Of a DNA stretch of 56,565 nucleotides, positions 16,824 to 25,881 are shown in pieces. Made by a program: the position numbers and the translations under genes. Origin of the DNA: JBPCQA01 sp050998615 (GTDB lineage: Bacteria > Actinomycetota > Actinomycetes > Propionibacteriales > Nocardioidaceae); assembly GCA_050998615.1 (NCBI GenBank), contig JBPCQA010000010.1, positions 1-56,565 on the forward strand, in the 5' to 3' direction. Every line of letters starts with the position of its first letter. Within the stretch, counting starts at the first letter, position 1. Under the pieces are notes generated by a model. The model saw nothing but the letters and a program-made list of their open reading frames with translations, ran no database searches and was not told the DNA's origin.

Positions 16824-18485
16824 ATGGCAACAACGACGGAGGCCGCTGAGCAAGACCATCGTCATGACCTTCGTCGCCATGTCGGCGTCGTTGGCCTGCT
16901 GTTTGCCAGCATCGGATCGATCATCGGTTCCGGATGGCTGTTTGGTGCACTGAGCGCTTCGCAGCAGGCCGGCCCTGCCGCCCTCATCTCATGGGCCATC
17001 GGGGCGGTGATGATCTTGCTGATCGCGCTCGTCTATGCGGAGCTCGGCACGATGTTCCCGCTGTCGGGCGGTGTGGTGCGCTTCCCGCACATGTCGTTCG
17101 GATCCTTCGCCAGCTATACGACCGGCTGGATCACCTGGGTCGCGGTCGCCACCACCGCGCCGATCGAGGTGGAGGCGGCGTTGCAGTACGCCACCAAGTA
17201 CGCCGCGTTCACCCGGGCGCACGTCGTCTCTGGTCAGACCGTCCACACGCTGACCGGATTGGGATACGGCGTTGCGGTCATCGCAATGGCCGCTTTCGTC
17301 GTCATCAACTACATCGGCATTCGCTGGTTCGCTCGCGTCAACAACACGCTCGTGTGGTGGAAGCTCGGCATCATCACGCTGGTCATCATCGCGTTCCTGG
17401 TCACTGCGTTCCATGGCAGCAACTTCACGAGTCACGGCTTCACGCCAGCCGGCTGGCATGGCGTCTTCACGGCCATCGCCACCTCAGGGATCATCTTCTC
17501 CTACCTCGGGTTTCGCCAGGGCATCGAGCTCGCCGGGGAGACCGACAACCCCAAGCGCAACGTGCCGATCGCGGTGATCGGATCGGTGTTGATCACCGCG
17601 GTCATCTACATCGCCTTGCAGCTCGCGTTCATCGGCTCACTTGATCCGAGCATCCTGACCAACTCGAACGGGTGGGCGAAGCTGGACTTCAAGAACGATT
17701 TCGGCCCGCTCGCGGCGTTGGCGAGTCTGCTCGGGCTTGGGTGGCTGGCGATCTTGCTGTACATCGACGCGATCGTTTCCCCAGGTGACACCGGCCTGAT
17801 CTACACCACGGTGACCTCGCGGATCTCCTATGCGATGGCCAAGAACGGCAATGCCCCGGCCAGCCTGGCCAAGACCACGAACCGCGGGGTGCCGTTCATC
17901 AGCCTCATCGTCACATTCGTGATCGGCTTGATCATCTTCTTGCCGTTCCCGAGCTGGCAACAGCTGGTCGGCTTCATCACGTCGGCAACCGTGTTGTCGT
18001 TTGCCTCCGGCCCGCTTGTGCTGTCCGCCATGCGCAAGCAGATCCCCGACCAGGAACGCCCGTTCCGGCTCCCCGGCGGTCACGTCATCCCAATCCTGGC
18101 ATTCTGGTCGTCGAACCTGATCATCTACTGGTCAACCTGGCCGATTGACTGGAAACTCTTCGTCGCGGTGCTGCTCGGCTTCGCGCTGCTTGTGGTGTTC
18201 GAGCTGACCGGCAAGGCAGCCCCCAAGCTCGACATGTTGGCCGGCGCGTCGTGGCTGTTGCCGTGGCTTGGAGGGCTCGCGTTGATCTGCTACCTCGGCG
18301 ACTACGGAGGAGTGGGGTGGATCGGCTTCGGTTCGGCGATCCCGATCCTGTTCGCGCTGTCGGTCATCATCTACGTGATATCCCAATACGTGCGGTTGGA
18401 TCCGGCTGAGGTGGAGCAGCACATCGAGGAGTCGCGTCGGGAGGCCGAGATCGTGGACACCGAGCTGGGAGCGCAGCCGGGCTGA
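16824..18485 (+). CDS. APC superfamily amino-acid permease, copy 2
   Basis: A 553-residue paralogue of the preceding permease. By eye the large majority of residues are identical along the whole length, including GSIIGSGWLFGALSASQQAGPAA and GIELAGETDNPKRNVPIAV. The copies differ mainly in the first 15 residues, in the external loop near residue 130 and in the last 80 residues. AAGGAGG with a short spacer precedes the ATG. The pair is a tandem duplication that has diverged little in the membrane core, suggesting related but possibly different substrates or regulation. Confidence 0.9.
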   Translation: MATTTEAAEQDHRHDLRRHVGVVGLLFASIGSIIGSGWLFGALSASQQAGPAALISWAIGAVMILLIALVYAELGTMFPLSGGVVRFPHMSFGSFASYTTGWITWVAVATTAPIEVEAALQYATKYAAFTRAHVVSGQTVHTLTGLGYGVAVIAMAAFVVINYIGIRWFARVNNTLVWWKLGIITLVIIAFLVTAFHGSNFTSHGFTPAGWHGVFTAIATSGIIFSYLGFRQGIELAGETDNPKRNVPIAVIGSVLITAVIYIALQLAFIGSLDPSILTNSNGWAKLDFKNDFGPLAALASLLGLGWLAILLYIDAIVSPGDTGLIYTTVTSRISYAMAKNGNAPASLAKTTNRGVPFISLIVTFVIGLIIFLPFPSWQQLVGFITSATVLSFASGPLVLSAMRKQIPDQERPFRLPGGHVIPILAFWSSNLIIYWSTWPIDWKLFVAVLLGFALLVVFELTGKAAPKLDMLAGASWLLPWLGGLALICYLGDYGGVGWIGFGSAIPILFALSVIIYVISQYVRLDPAEVEQHIEESRREAEIVDTELGAQPG

Positions 18486-18546
18486 CAGCAGGCGCCCAGC
18501 CCCGACGCCGTACTGGCAACTTGTGCAGAAGCTCTAGGATCGGCGG

Positions 18547-19947
18547 GTGAGTCCACGACGCGAGACCGGTCCGTTCGGAGCGTCGTACCGGCTCCTCTCG
18601 GTCGGTGTGTTCACGCTGATCGTGGTGATCGCGTTCGAGTTCATGGCGGTCGCCACCGCCTTGCCCGTCGCCGCCAGAGAGCTCGGCGGGCTCAAACTTT
18701 ACGCGTGGGCGCTGACTGGCTTCCTGGGTGCCAGCATGTTCGCCAACGGCATCGGCGGTGAGGTGTGCGATCGCCTCGGACCGCGACTGCCACTGGCCAT
18801 CGGCGGTACGACGTTCGGTGTGGGCCTGCTCGTCTCGGGCCTGAGCGCGTCGATGCCCATGCTCATCGTCGGCCGGGTGGTTCAGGGCCTCGGAGCCGGT
18901 GTCACGATCGTGGCCGTCTACGTCGTGATCGGGCAGTGCTACCCAGACGCCTTGCGGCCAAAGGTCATGTCGCTCATCGCGACAGCGTGGGTGGTCCCCT
19001 CTGTGGTCGGGCCGTTCATTGCCGGTGGGCTCACTGAGTACATCTCCTGGAGGTGGGCGTTCTTGTCGATCGCGCCGCTGGTTCCGATCCCGCTCGCCCT
19101 GGTGCTGCCGAGAATCAAGGGAGAGCGCCGCGTGGGGGAGAGGCGTCCGGGTCGGGTCAAGCTGGCGACGGCGATGGCAGCCGGGGCGGCGGTGTTGCAA
19201 TGGGCGGGTATCGAGGCTGAGCGGGGCAGTTGGTGGTATGCGGCGGTCTCAGCAATCGTCGGCCTCGCGTTGGTCCTGGTTGGCGTGCACCGGCTGTTTC
19301 CAGCCGGCACCTTACGCCTGCGGCGCGGCTTGCCGTCGGTCATCGCGTTTCGCGGGGTGATGGCCGGTGGCTTCTTCGGGTGTGAGGCGTACGTTCCGCT
19401 GATGCTCGTCGAGCATCGAGGTGCCAGCCCGACGATGGCCGGGCTGGCAGTTGCCGGCACGGCGGTCGGCTGGTCCGTCGGCTCCTGGTGGCAGGGCAGG
19501 TCGGGGCTGCGGACCCGGCGTACGGAACTGGTCCGCATCGGTGCCGCGGTGGCTGCCTGCGGGGTTGTCGTCACCGGATCCGCGTCGATTGCGACCAGCA
19601 CCGTGGTTTTCCCGGCGTGGCTGAGCGGTGTCGGCCTCGTCGTGGGAGGGCTGGGGATGGGTTTGTCGATGTCCAGCAACTCCGTGTTGCTGTTCGACTA
19701 CTCCCCGGTGGAGGAGCAGGGCATCAACTCGGCTGCGCTGCAGATGAGTGACTCCCTCGGCGGCTTGCTGGTGATCGGGAGCGCCGGTGTCGTCTATGCG
19801 CTGTGGCGCCAGACGCTACCGGCGACGGACTTGTTCGGGTTGATCTTCGCCGTGGCGGTTGCCGTGCTGCTGCTCGCGGTGCTCGTCGCGTCCCGAGTGC
19901 GACCGTCGGCGGTCACCGAGCGGCAACCAGCCGCCGCGGGGGTGTGA
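18547..19947 (+). CDS. MFS transporter (DHA-type)
   Basis: A 466-residue major facilitator with about 12-14 helices, starting at GTG. Motif A appears as GGEVCDRLGPRLPLAIGG after helix 2, and GRVVQGLGAGVTIVAVYVVIG follows in helix 4, typical of drug:proton antiporters. Substrate cannot be told from sequence. The next gene starts three bases after its stop, so they are likely cotranscribed. Confidence 0.88.
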   Translation: MSPRRETGPFGASYRLLSVGVFTLIVVIAFEFMAVATALPVAARELGGLKLYAWALTGFLGASMFANGIGGEVCDRLGPRLPLAIGGTTFGVGLLVSGLSASMPMLIVGRVVQGLGAGVTIVAVYVVIGQCYPDALRPKVMSLIATAWVVPSVVGPFIAGGLTEYISWRWAFLSIAPLVPIPLALVLPRIKGERRVGERRPGRVKLATAMAAGAAVLQWAGIEAERGSWWYAAVSAIVGLALVLVGVHRLFPAGTLRLRRGLPSVIAFRGVMAGGFFGCEAYVPLMLVEHRGASPTMAGLAVAGTAVGWSVGSWWQGRSGLRTRRTELVRIGAAVAACGVVVTGSASIATSTVVFPAWLSGVGLVVGGLGMGLSMSSNSVLLFDYSPVEEQGINSAALQMSDSLGGLLVIGSAGVVYALWRQTLPATDLFGLIFAVAVAVLLLAVLVASRVRPSAVTERQPAAAGV

Positions 19948-19950
19948 GTC

Positions 19951-20496
19951 GTGTCGTTGCCAAAACTTGGAGGTCTGACGTCGCTGCCCGCTTGGGATCA
20001 TCCCGAGTTGATGGGCGTGACCGTGCATGCTGCCCTCACCAGCTGGTCACACCGAGACTGGGTCGCCGTCGTCGAGATCGACCCTCAACTGGCCGATACG
20101 GCGGCTATGACGCAGGCATACTCCCTGCCGATGACCGCGTCGGCCAACTGCGTCGTGGTGGCGGGAAGACGTGCCGGCGAAGAGCGGCTGGCCGCCTGCG
20201 TCATACGCGCGGACACCAGGGCAGACGTCAACACGGTGGTCAAGCGCCTGCTGGACGTGCGGAAGGCCTCGTTCTTGCCAACGGATCGCGCGGTGGCCGA
20301 AACCAAGATGGAGTACGGCGGCATAACGCCGCTCGGGCTTCCCGACTCCTGCCGCCTGTTGGTAGCCGCCGAGGTGACCGACATGCCGGTCGCGCTCATC
20401 GGTAGCGGAGTTCGCCGCTCGAAACTGCTGCTCACCGGCGGGTTGATCGCCCAACTGCCCGGGGCTGAGCTCGTGCCGGACCTCGCCCTGCGGTGA
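19951..20496 (+). CDS. YbaK/aminoacyl-tRNA deacylase-like protein
   Basis: A 181-residue protein whose second half matches the YbaK/ProX editing domain: VRKASFLPTDRAVAETKMEYGGITPLGLP, then VALIGSGVRRSKLLLTGGLIAQLPGAEVV-like sequence at the C-terminus. The family hydrolyses mischarged aminoacyl-tRNA, especially Cys-tRNA(Pro) or Ala-tRNA(Pro). The N-terminal 60 residues are less conserved. The GTG start lies three bases after the MFS stop. Substrate is not predictable here. Confidence 0.8.
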   Translation: MSLPKLGGLTSLPAWDHPELMGVTVHAALTSWSHRDWVAVVEIDPQLADTAAMTQAYSLPMTASANCVVVAGRRAGEERLAACVIRADTRADVNTVVKRLLDVRKASFLPTDRAVAETKMEYGGITPLGLPDSCRLLVAAEVTDMPVALIGSGVRRSKLLLTGGLIAQLPGAELVPDLALR

Positions 20497-20515
20497 ACCA
20501 CCGCTCCACTCGCTC

Positions 20516-20705
20516 GTGAACCCCGTCGCACTCATCCTGGTCCTCGCCGTCGCGATCGTGCATGCCACCTGGAACCTGCTGTCGAAGCAGGCGGCCGGCG
20601 CTGCGGGGGTCGCATTGGCCGGCTGGGCATCGCCTTCGGGCTGACCACTGGCGTCCTCATTGGCGGTTACACGCTGTGGGATGCGCACGCCATCCAGGCA
20701 TTGGG
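20516..20705 (+). pseudogene. EamA/DMT transporter remnant, internally deleted
   Basis: The GTG at 20516 opens MNPVALILVLAVAIVHATWN, which is helix 1 of an EamA-type drug/metabolite transporter. About 37 codons later the frame changes, and the second frame reads GIAFGLTTGVLIGGYTLWDA, which is the start of the second EamA half in intact homologues. Helices 2-4 are therefore missing and the C-terminal half is absent after about 20705. A deletion plus truncation explains it. The 95 bases that follow carry nothing recognisable. Confidence 0.7.
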
Positions 20706-20840
20706 ATCCTCCCGCTCCTGCAGGACCGGTCCGCAAACGCCGGACGCACGCTGCTGCTCAGCCCACATGCCTTGCTCAGCGTGGCGAGGTGGCCGGTTCT
20801 CCCATGGTGGTTGGGGAGCGAGCGTCTCCCACGGTGGTTG

Positions 20841-21220
20841 AGGCGCGGCCGACGTCGAGGGGTTGGCCGGCGCCGCCGAGGATCATGGGGATGAGTTGGG
20901 CGTCGCAGGCCAGCCGGCGTACGACGGAGGGGGGCAGGTCGTCGCCGGTGTCGAGGTTGGTCCCGGCACCAGTGCAGGCCTTGAGATGGTCGCATCCGTT
21001 GGGTGGCGGTTAGCCAGGTCTGGGTGCAGGAGGCACCGGCGGTGGTGGCCAGTCGCCGTTGGTCGGCTTGGGCGGGCAACTCCACCGCCAACGCGTGCGC
21101 CTGGTTGGCCAACCGGTAGGCGGTGTGCAACCCGGCGGATTTCCTCGTCGGTGTAGCGCCACAACGCTTCGGTGTCCGCCTCGGTGAGCCGGTCAGCGGC
21201 CTGGGCGAGGGTGTCAAATC
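20841..21220 (-). pseudogene. DUF222 (13E12-type HNH endonuclease) fragment
   Basis: Three different minus-strand frames together reconstruct a DUF222 domain. RFDTLAQAADRLTEADTEAL is followed by YRLANQAHALAVELPAQA and later DDLPPSVVRRLACDAQLIP with ILGGAGQPLDVGRA. At least two frameshifts separate them. The HNH nuclease end is missing beyond about 20841, where GGTGGTTGAGG-type repeat sequence begins. The other end abuts the IS256-like fragment. Intact members are repeated, mobile-element-associated genes of actinobacteria. Confidence 0.75.
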
Positions 21221-21221
21221 G

Positions 21222-21435
21222 TTTGTGTAAGTAGCCCCGTAAAGGAGCGACGCGATGATTGACGGTATGACCAAGGCTACGAAGAAGGTTCAGGGGCCGC
21301 GGACGGCGGCTCAGCAGACGATGGACTCGATGGTCGAGGGGGGTCTGCTTGATGAGTTGATGGCCCAGGTCGACGCTGGTGGTCTGCAGCTGACGGGTGA
21401 GGGAGGGTTCCTGCCCGAGATGACCCACCGGGTCC
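21222..21435 (+). mobile_element. truncated IS256-family element, left end and transposase N-terminus
   Basis: TTTGTGTAAGTAGCCCCGTAAAGGAGCGACGCG resembles the left end of IS256-family elements. An ATG at 21255 then opens a frame reading QQTMDSMVEGGLLDELMAQV and GGLQLTGEGGFLPEM, the N-terminus of mutator-type transposases. After LPEM the family resemblance stops, so only about 60 codons remain and the DDE catalytic core is lost. The element probably inserted into or beside the DUF222 gene and then decayed. The right end is not present. Confidence 0.65.
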
Positions 21436-21488
21436 TCGAGGCGGGAAGCGGCCTCCTCAACCTGGAGACCGCCCGGTGCGGGTTGCTG

Positions 21489-21983
21489 TCAATCGTCGGT
21501 CGCTTCGGGCTTGGGTTTGCGCGTCGGGACCGCCAGCAGGTAGGCGACCGCTGCCGCAGCGAGACCAAGCGCAAGCACGCCGGCGGCCGCCCCGCTGACG
21601 CCAGCAACGATCACCAGTGCCAGCGCGGCCAGTCCCACGCCGCTGGCTATTGAGGCAAGCACGGCAGGCTCGAGGATGCCGCCGTCGCCCACATGCAGCG
21701 TCGCCAAGAAGACGGCCAACAATGCGGTGGCCAGCAGCAGGCGTAGGTCACCTGCCGGCTGCCCAGTCGGTCCGTAACTGCCGAAGCCCAAGGACGCCAG
21801 GACAACACAGCAAAGCAGTGTGCCGGCAATCGTGGAGAACGTCACGGCCGCGACCAGCAACGCCGCGCCGGCTCCCAACACCAACCACATCACGGCATCG
21901 GGTAGTTCATAGGCAGCGACCAGCAGCAGCAGCGCCCCGGCCGTTGCCGCGAGCAATCTGGTTGTGCTCCTACGTTCGGTCAT
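21489..21983 (-). CDS. hypothetical membrane protein of the MoxR cluster
   Basis: A 164-residue protein with about five hydrophobic helices (LLAATAGALLLLVAAYEL, MWLVLGAGAALLVAAVTF, and others) and a short charged C-terminal tail (RKPKPEATDD). I do not recognise a named family. It starts ten bases after the DUF58 stop on the same strand and is therefore the last gene of the MoxR/DUF58/DUF4129 operon. A role in that membrane-associated system is inferred from position only. Confidence 0.7.
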   Translation of the reverse strand: MTERRSTTRLLAATAGALLLLVAAYELPDAVMWLVLGAGAALLVAAVTFSTIAGTLLCCVVLASLGFGSYGPTGQPAGDLRLLLATALLAVFLATLHVGDGGILEPAVLASIASGVGLAALALVIVAGVSGAAAGVLALGLAAAAVAYLLAVPTRKPKPEATDD

Positions 21984-21993
21984 CGCACGAGCT

Positions 21994-23250
21994 TCATCTC
22001 AACACCGCCGAGCGTCCGTGACCGGCCGCCTGCAACGCTGCGTCCAACTGCCGTTCGACCGGCCACTCGACGACCAACACACCCCGATCTTGCAAGGCGC
22101 CAATCGTGGCTTTGCGATCCAAGCGCCACAACCGCAGTGCCGAGCGGTCAGACCCGTGACTGGTCGGCACCGGCTCGCCTGACAACACGTCGACGACGAC
22201 CACGGGGTGGCCCCGGCGGCGCAGATCTCCCACCAGACCGACGGATTCCTCCGTCAGCAGCGGGGTCAACACCACAACCAATGCACCGGTGGGGACCACC
22301 GCAGGGGGGATCCGGCTGAGATCGGGCGGCAACACGCTGTCGAGTGTGCCGAGATCGATGAGCCGGTCGAGCAGCATCGACAGGTGCCGGCGTCCGACGC
22401 CGGGCAGCAGCCACGATTGTGCAGGCTCCACCGTGACCATGCCGACCCGGTCCCCGCTATCCAGGTGCGCCTCGGCCAGGCCGGCCGCGCCGCGCACCGC
22501 CCGGTCGACTGGGCCGTTGCCGGCCGGGCCGGTCCGGACCATCGCGTCAACGACGAGCACGACGTCCTGGGCCTGCTCGGCGGCGAACTCGGTGACGTGC
22601 AACTGGCCACGCCGCATCGTCGCCCGCCAGTTCACCCGGCGTACCAGGTCGCCGGGGGCATAAGGGCGTACGCCGGCTGCCTCGATACCGGGACCCACCA
22701 CGTTGCCCGCTCGAGTCCCTGGGCGCAGCCGCAAGATCGCCGACTGGATCGTCCGCTGGGTTTGCGGAGGCTCCGGCAGAACACTTACCTTCGGCCACCT
22801 CATGTCGACGACCGCGGCCCACAGGTCTCCCTGGGCATGCACTGTGATGGCGCCGCTGGCGAGCGACCGCCGGCCCCAGCTGCCCACCGGAACCATCCAT
22901 CGCCATCGGTGGACGTCCGCGTCCGGGTCGACCTGCATGTCGGGACGCCGGCGGCCGGCCGCGGCGCAGGTGGCCCGGACCCGTGCGGCGGGAGAGGGCG
23001 CCTTCACCGCCAGCTCGACCGCAATCTGTTGGCCCTCGCGGCAGCGCTGCGGATCGCAGGTCGCCTTGAACGCCACCTTGTCAGGCACGCGAGGTCGAGC
23101 GAACGCGGCCAGCCACAGCAGAGCGGGGGCTGCCAGCACCATCAAGTTGCCGTGACCTGAGACGACCGCGACGAACAACGCGATCAGGCAGACGGTTGCG
23201 AGTCGGCCAAGTGTTGCGGTCGGCTGCCACTGAAGTGTTGCCTTCGTCAC
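21994..23250 (-). CDS. DUF58 domain protein
   Basis: A 418-residue protein starting at the GTG that overlaps the MoxR stop (GTGA). Two N-terminal hydrophobic helices (LATVCLIALFVAVVSG and LMVLAAPALLWLAAFA) are followed by a beta-rich region. The DUF58 signature is GVRPYAPGDLVRRVNWRATM, and a von Willebrand A-like fold with DVVLVVDAM completes it. DUF58 proteins are nearly always paired with MoxR AAA+ ATPases, and are thought to act in assembly or quality control of other protein complexes. Longer upstream frame residues are MoxR shadow. Confidence 0.9.
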   Translation of the reverse strand: MTKATLQWQPTATLGRLATVCLIALFVAVVSGHGNLMVLAAPALLWLAAFARPRVPDKVAFKATCDPQRCREGQQIAVELAVKAPSPAARVRATCAAAGRRRPDMQVDPDADVHRWRWMVPVGSWGRRSLASGAITVHAQGDLWAAVVDMRWPKVSVLPEPPQTQRTIQSAILRLRPGTRAGNVVGPGIEAAGVRPYAPGDLVRRVNWRATMRRGQLHVTEFAAEQAQDVVLVVDAMVRTGPAGNGPVDRAVRGAAGLAEAHLDSGDRVGMVTVEPAQSWLLPGVGRRHLSMLLDRLIDLGTLDSVLPPDLSRIPPAVVPTGALVVVLTPLLTEESVGLVGDLRRRGHPVVVVDVLSGEPVPTSHGSDRSALRLWRLDRKATIGALQDRGVLVVEWPVERQLDAALQAAGHGRSAVLR

Positions 23251-24230
23251 GGCACGTCCGGGTGCGGTTGGGTGGCTGGGGTCGGGACTCGGTCCAGCAC
23301 CTCGCGCACGATGTCGTCGCCGGTGATCCGGCGAACCCACAACTCCGGGCGCACCCCGATCCGGTGGCCCAACGCCGGCACCGCCAGCCGTTTCACATCG
23401 GCCGGGGTCACGAACTCGCGTCCGTCGAGAAGCGCTCGGCCGCGGGCAAGTTGGGTCAGTGCCAGCGCGCCGCGTGGGCTGGCCCCGAGGAGTACGTCGG
23501 CGTGATCGCGGGTGCTGCGCACGACACGCACGATGTAGTCGACGATGTCGTCGCTGACCTCGACCTGTTCCAGCGACGCGATCATCGCCAGCAGGCCGTC
23601 GGCCTCGACCACGGCGTTCAGCGGTGGATCCGTGGCCGCGGCTCTAGCCAGCCGGTGCCGGATCAGGTCGCCCTCGAGCTCACGGTCCAGATAGCCGATA
23701 TGTAGCCGCATCGTGAATCGGTCCAGCTGAGCTTCGGGCAGCGGATAGGTGCCCTCGTATTCGATCGGATTGTCGGTGGCCAGCACGATGAACGGGCTGG
23801 GCAGTGGTCGTGTGACACCATCGACGGAAACTTGTGCTTCTGACATCGCCTCCAACAACGCCGCTTGGGTCTTGGGCGGAGTGCGGTTGATCTCGTCGGC
23901 AAGCAGGAGGTTGGTGAAAACTGGCCCGGGCCGAAAAGCCAGATCGCCGGAGCGCTGATCGAAGATCGCGGCGCCGGTCAGATCGCTCGGAAGCAGGTCA
24001 GGCGTGAACTGGACGCGGGTGAACTCCAGACCGAGTGCCTGCGCGAATGACCTGGCCATCAGCGTCTTGCCGAGGCCCGGCAGATCCTCGATCAACACAT
24101 GGCCACCGGAGAGGATGCCGAGCAGCATCGTCTCCAGGGCCTCTCGCTTGCCCACTATCACATGTTCGACCTCGTCGAGGACCGCCCGGGCGGTCGCAGC
24201 GGTGGCCGAGGCCGTCGTCGTTATGGTCAT
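23247..24230 (-). CDS. MoxR-family AAA+ ATPase
   Basis: A 327-residue AAA+ ATPase. Walker A is in HVLIEDLPGLGKTLMARSFA, Walker B in NLLLADEINRTPPKTQAALLEAM, and sensor 1 in FIVLATDNPIEYEGTYPLPEAQLDRF, all typical of MoxR. ASPRGALAL near the C-terminus is the sensor-2 region. It overlaps the small membrane gene upstream (ATGA) and the DUF58 gene downstream (GTGA). MoxR proteins act as chaperone-like ATPases for metal-cofactor or cell-envelope proteins; the client here is unknown. Confidence 0.94.
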   Translation of the reverse strand: MTITTTASATAATARAVLDEVEHVIVGKREALETMLLGILSGGHVLIEDLPGLGKTLMARSFAQALGLEFTRVQFTPDLLPSDLTGAAIFDQRSGDLAFRPGPVFTNLLLADEINRTPPKTQAALLEAMSEAQVSVDGVTRPLPSPFIVLATDNPIEYEGTYPLPEAQLDRFTMRLHIGYLDRELEGDLIRHRLARAAATDPPLNAVVEADGLLAMIASLEQVEVSDDIVDYIVRVVRSTRDHADVLLGASPRGALALTQLARGRALLDGREFVTPADVKRLAVPALGHRIGVRPELWVRRITGDDIVREVLDRVPTPATQPHPDVP

Positions 24231-24712
24231 AGCTCCTCCAGCCGGTCGAGCAACGAGTTGAGCTGCCTAAGGGACGTGTTCGGTGCAGCACCGTTCTCGG
24301 CCGGTTCGTCCCCCGGCTCGACGAGCGCCCAGCCCTCTTCACCGATGACGGCTCGGGCAAGGTCGGCAGAGCGCTCTATGTCGATTCGTCGGCGGTCGCG
24401 GAGCAGCTGGCCAGCGACACGCCGGATCAGCGGTTGGGTTACGTGACGAAAGTGCCGAGGCGATTGGTAGCCCAGGTCCAGCTTGCGCTGGATGGTGACG
24501 TACGTCGGGTATCCCTCTCGCCGTTGGGCATGTCGCGGCGCGGTCCTGATGGCCTTCACCGCGCGCGGCACCCCGGCTCTCGCGGCGACGAGCGTCACGA
24601 CCCACAACGCGACGGCAGTCAGGAATGCTCCGCGCGGGCCGGCCAGCAGCCAGCCGCAGGCAAGGCAAGCAACAGCCGCGATAGCGGTCGTCGACCACAG
24701 CGCCCTGCTCAC
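24227..24712 (-). CDS. hypothetical membrane protein between DUF4129 and MoxR genes
   Basis: A 161-residue protein with two N-terminal hydrophobic segments (TTAIAAVACLACGWLLAG and AFLTAVALWVVTLVAARAGV) and a basic cytoplasmic remainder rich in Arg. It overlaps its upstream neighbour by four bases and the MoxR gene by four bases, so it is a translationally coupled part of the operon. I do not recognise a family. Confidence 0.75.
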   Translation of the reverse strand: MSRALWSTTAIAAVACLACGWLLAGPRGAFLTAVALWVVTLVAARAGVPRAVKAIRTAPRHAQRREGYPTYVTIQRKLDLGYQSPRHFRHVTQPLIRRVAGQLLRDRRRIDIERSADLARAVIGEEGWALVEPGDEPAENGAAPNTSLRQLNSLLDRLEEL

Positions 24713-25620
24713 GACGTCTCCAGGCCGGCCGCGATCGCGGCCAGCGCCGTCTTGGCAGAGGTCACGTCGCCAGCGGTGATGTGGAAGCTGCTGAAGCGGG
24801 CGCGTTGAAAGAGTTCGGTGAGCAACTCCGCTTCACCTGTCAGGTTGCGTCTTCGTTGGGTAAGCCGCGCCAATAGGTCATCGGGAGTGTCCACCGGGTC
24901 GCGCTGCAACCCGAGCCGACGTACCGCCGACTCCAACTCCACGTAGGCCGCTATCACGACGTCACGGGGACTGCCGGGAGCGGCTAGTCGTCGCCCGGCC
25001 GCCTCAACCGCCTCGACAGTCTGTCGTTTCGAGTCGGCAGGCTGCTTCGCTGGCGCTGCAGAGTCGCCACTGTTGCGGCGTACGTGAGTCGCCAGGTATG
25101 CCACCAGCGCTATGCCTGCGACCACGATGAGAGCAATGAGCAGCAGCGTGACACTTCCGCTGGAGGTTGCCGCTGAACCGACCGAAGATTTCGGGACGGG
25201 ATGTGGGGCGGTGGATGGGACCGGGTGTTGCGGAGTGGCGGTGGTCCCGAGGTCGAAACCAACGTGGCTTGAGACGGCGGCCAGGATCAGCCATGGAACA
25301 AGGAGTGTGGCCAATACCACCCCGAGCACGAGCACCGATGGCTTGCGGTGTGTCTCCAGCTCGGGGACCTGCTCGGGCGGCGTCCCCTTGCGACGTTGAC
25401 TGACGCGATAGATCATCCACAAGACGCCGGCCACCACGGTGGCTCCGACCGGGATCGCCGCCAGCGCAAGCGCATTCCCGCGCGCCGACTCGCCGACGAC
25501 CGACCGTGAGGAAAGCGCTGGAAGCGGCCCGATCGCCGCCACTGCCAGCAGCCACGCCGCCGCGACAGCGAAGATTCGCGGGATGCGCACGCGCTCGAAC
25601 CGGGGGTCAGCGCGCATCAT
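24709..25620 (-). CDS. DUF4129 domain membrane protein
   Basis: A roughly 303-residue protein with about four membrane segments (FAVAAAWLLAVAAIGPL, LAAIPVGATVVAGVLWMI, VLGVVLATLLVPWLILAAV, VTLLLIALIVVAGIALVAYL) and a cytoplasmic C-terminal domain. The C-terminal block VIAAYVELESAVRRLGL, with TPDDLLARL, is the DUF4129 signature, frequent beside MoxR/DUF58 and transglutaminase-like TgpA genes. No transglutaminase gene is present here. GGAGG directly precedes the paired ATGs at 25620/25617, so either may start translation. It is the first gene of the operon. Confidence 0.82.
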   Translation of the reverse strand: MMRADPRFERVRIPRIFAVAAAWLLAVAAIGPLPALSSRSVVGESARGNALALAAIPVGATVVAGVLWMIYRVSQRRKGTPPEQVPELETHRKPSVLVLGVVLATLLVPWLILAAVSSHVGFDLGTTATPQHPVPSTAPHPVPKSSVGSAATSSGSVTLLLIALIVVAGIALVAYLATHVRRNSGDSAAPAKQPADSKRQTVEAVEAAGRRLAAPGSPRDVVIAAYVELESAVRRLGLQRDPVDTPDDLLARLTQRRRNLTGEAELLTELFQRARFSSFHITAGDVTSAKTALAAIAAGLETS

Positions 25621-25881
25621 CCCTCCAACTCCTGAGTCAGGGACCGTCAGCGACGATGCGCGATTCGGGGTGAGCCCCATCACCTAGTTGTCGTCAGCCT
25701 AGCGTTCCAGTGACTCCAAGGGGTGTCTCTTCGACCACCGGGCTAGCGTGAGGATCCGACGGCGCGCGGTACTGTGACTGCAGGCGATGAAGCTCGCCTT
25801 GGACCGCGTCTTTGGCGCCGATGGCTTCTACGAAGGTCGTGCGTGCGACCGCGAAGAGTCGATTGGCGGGAGTGGATGTCG

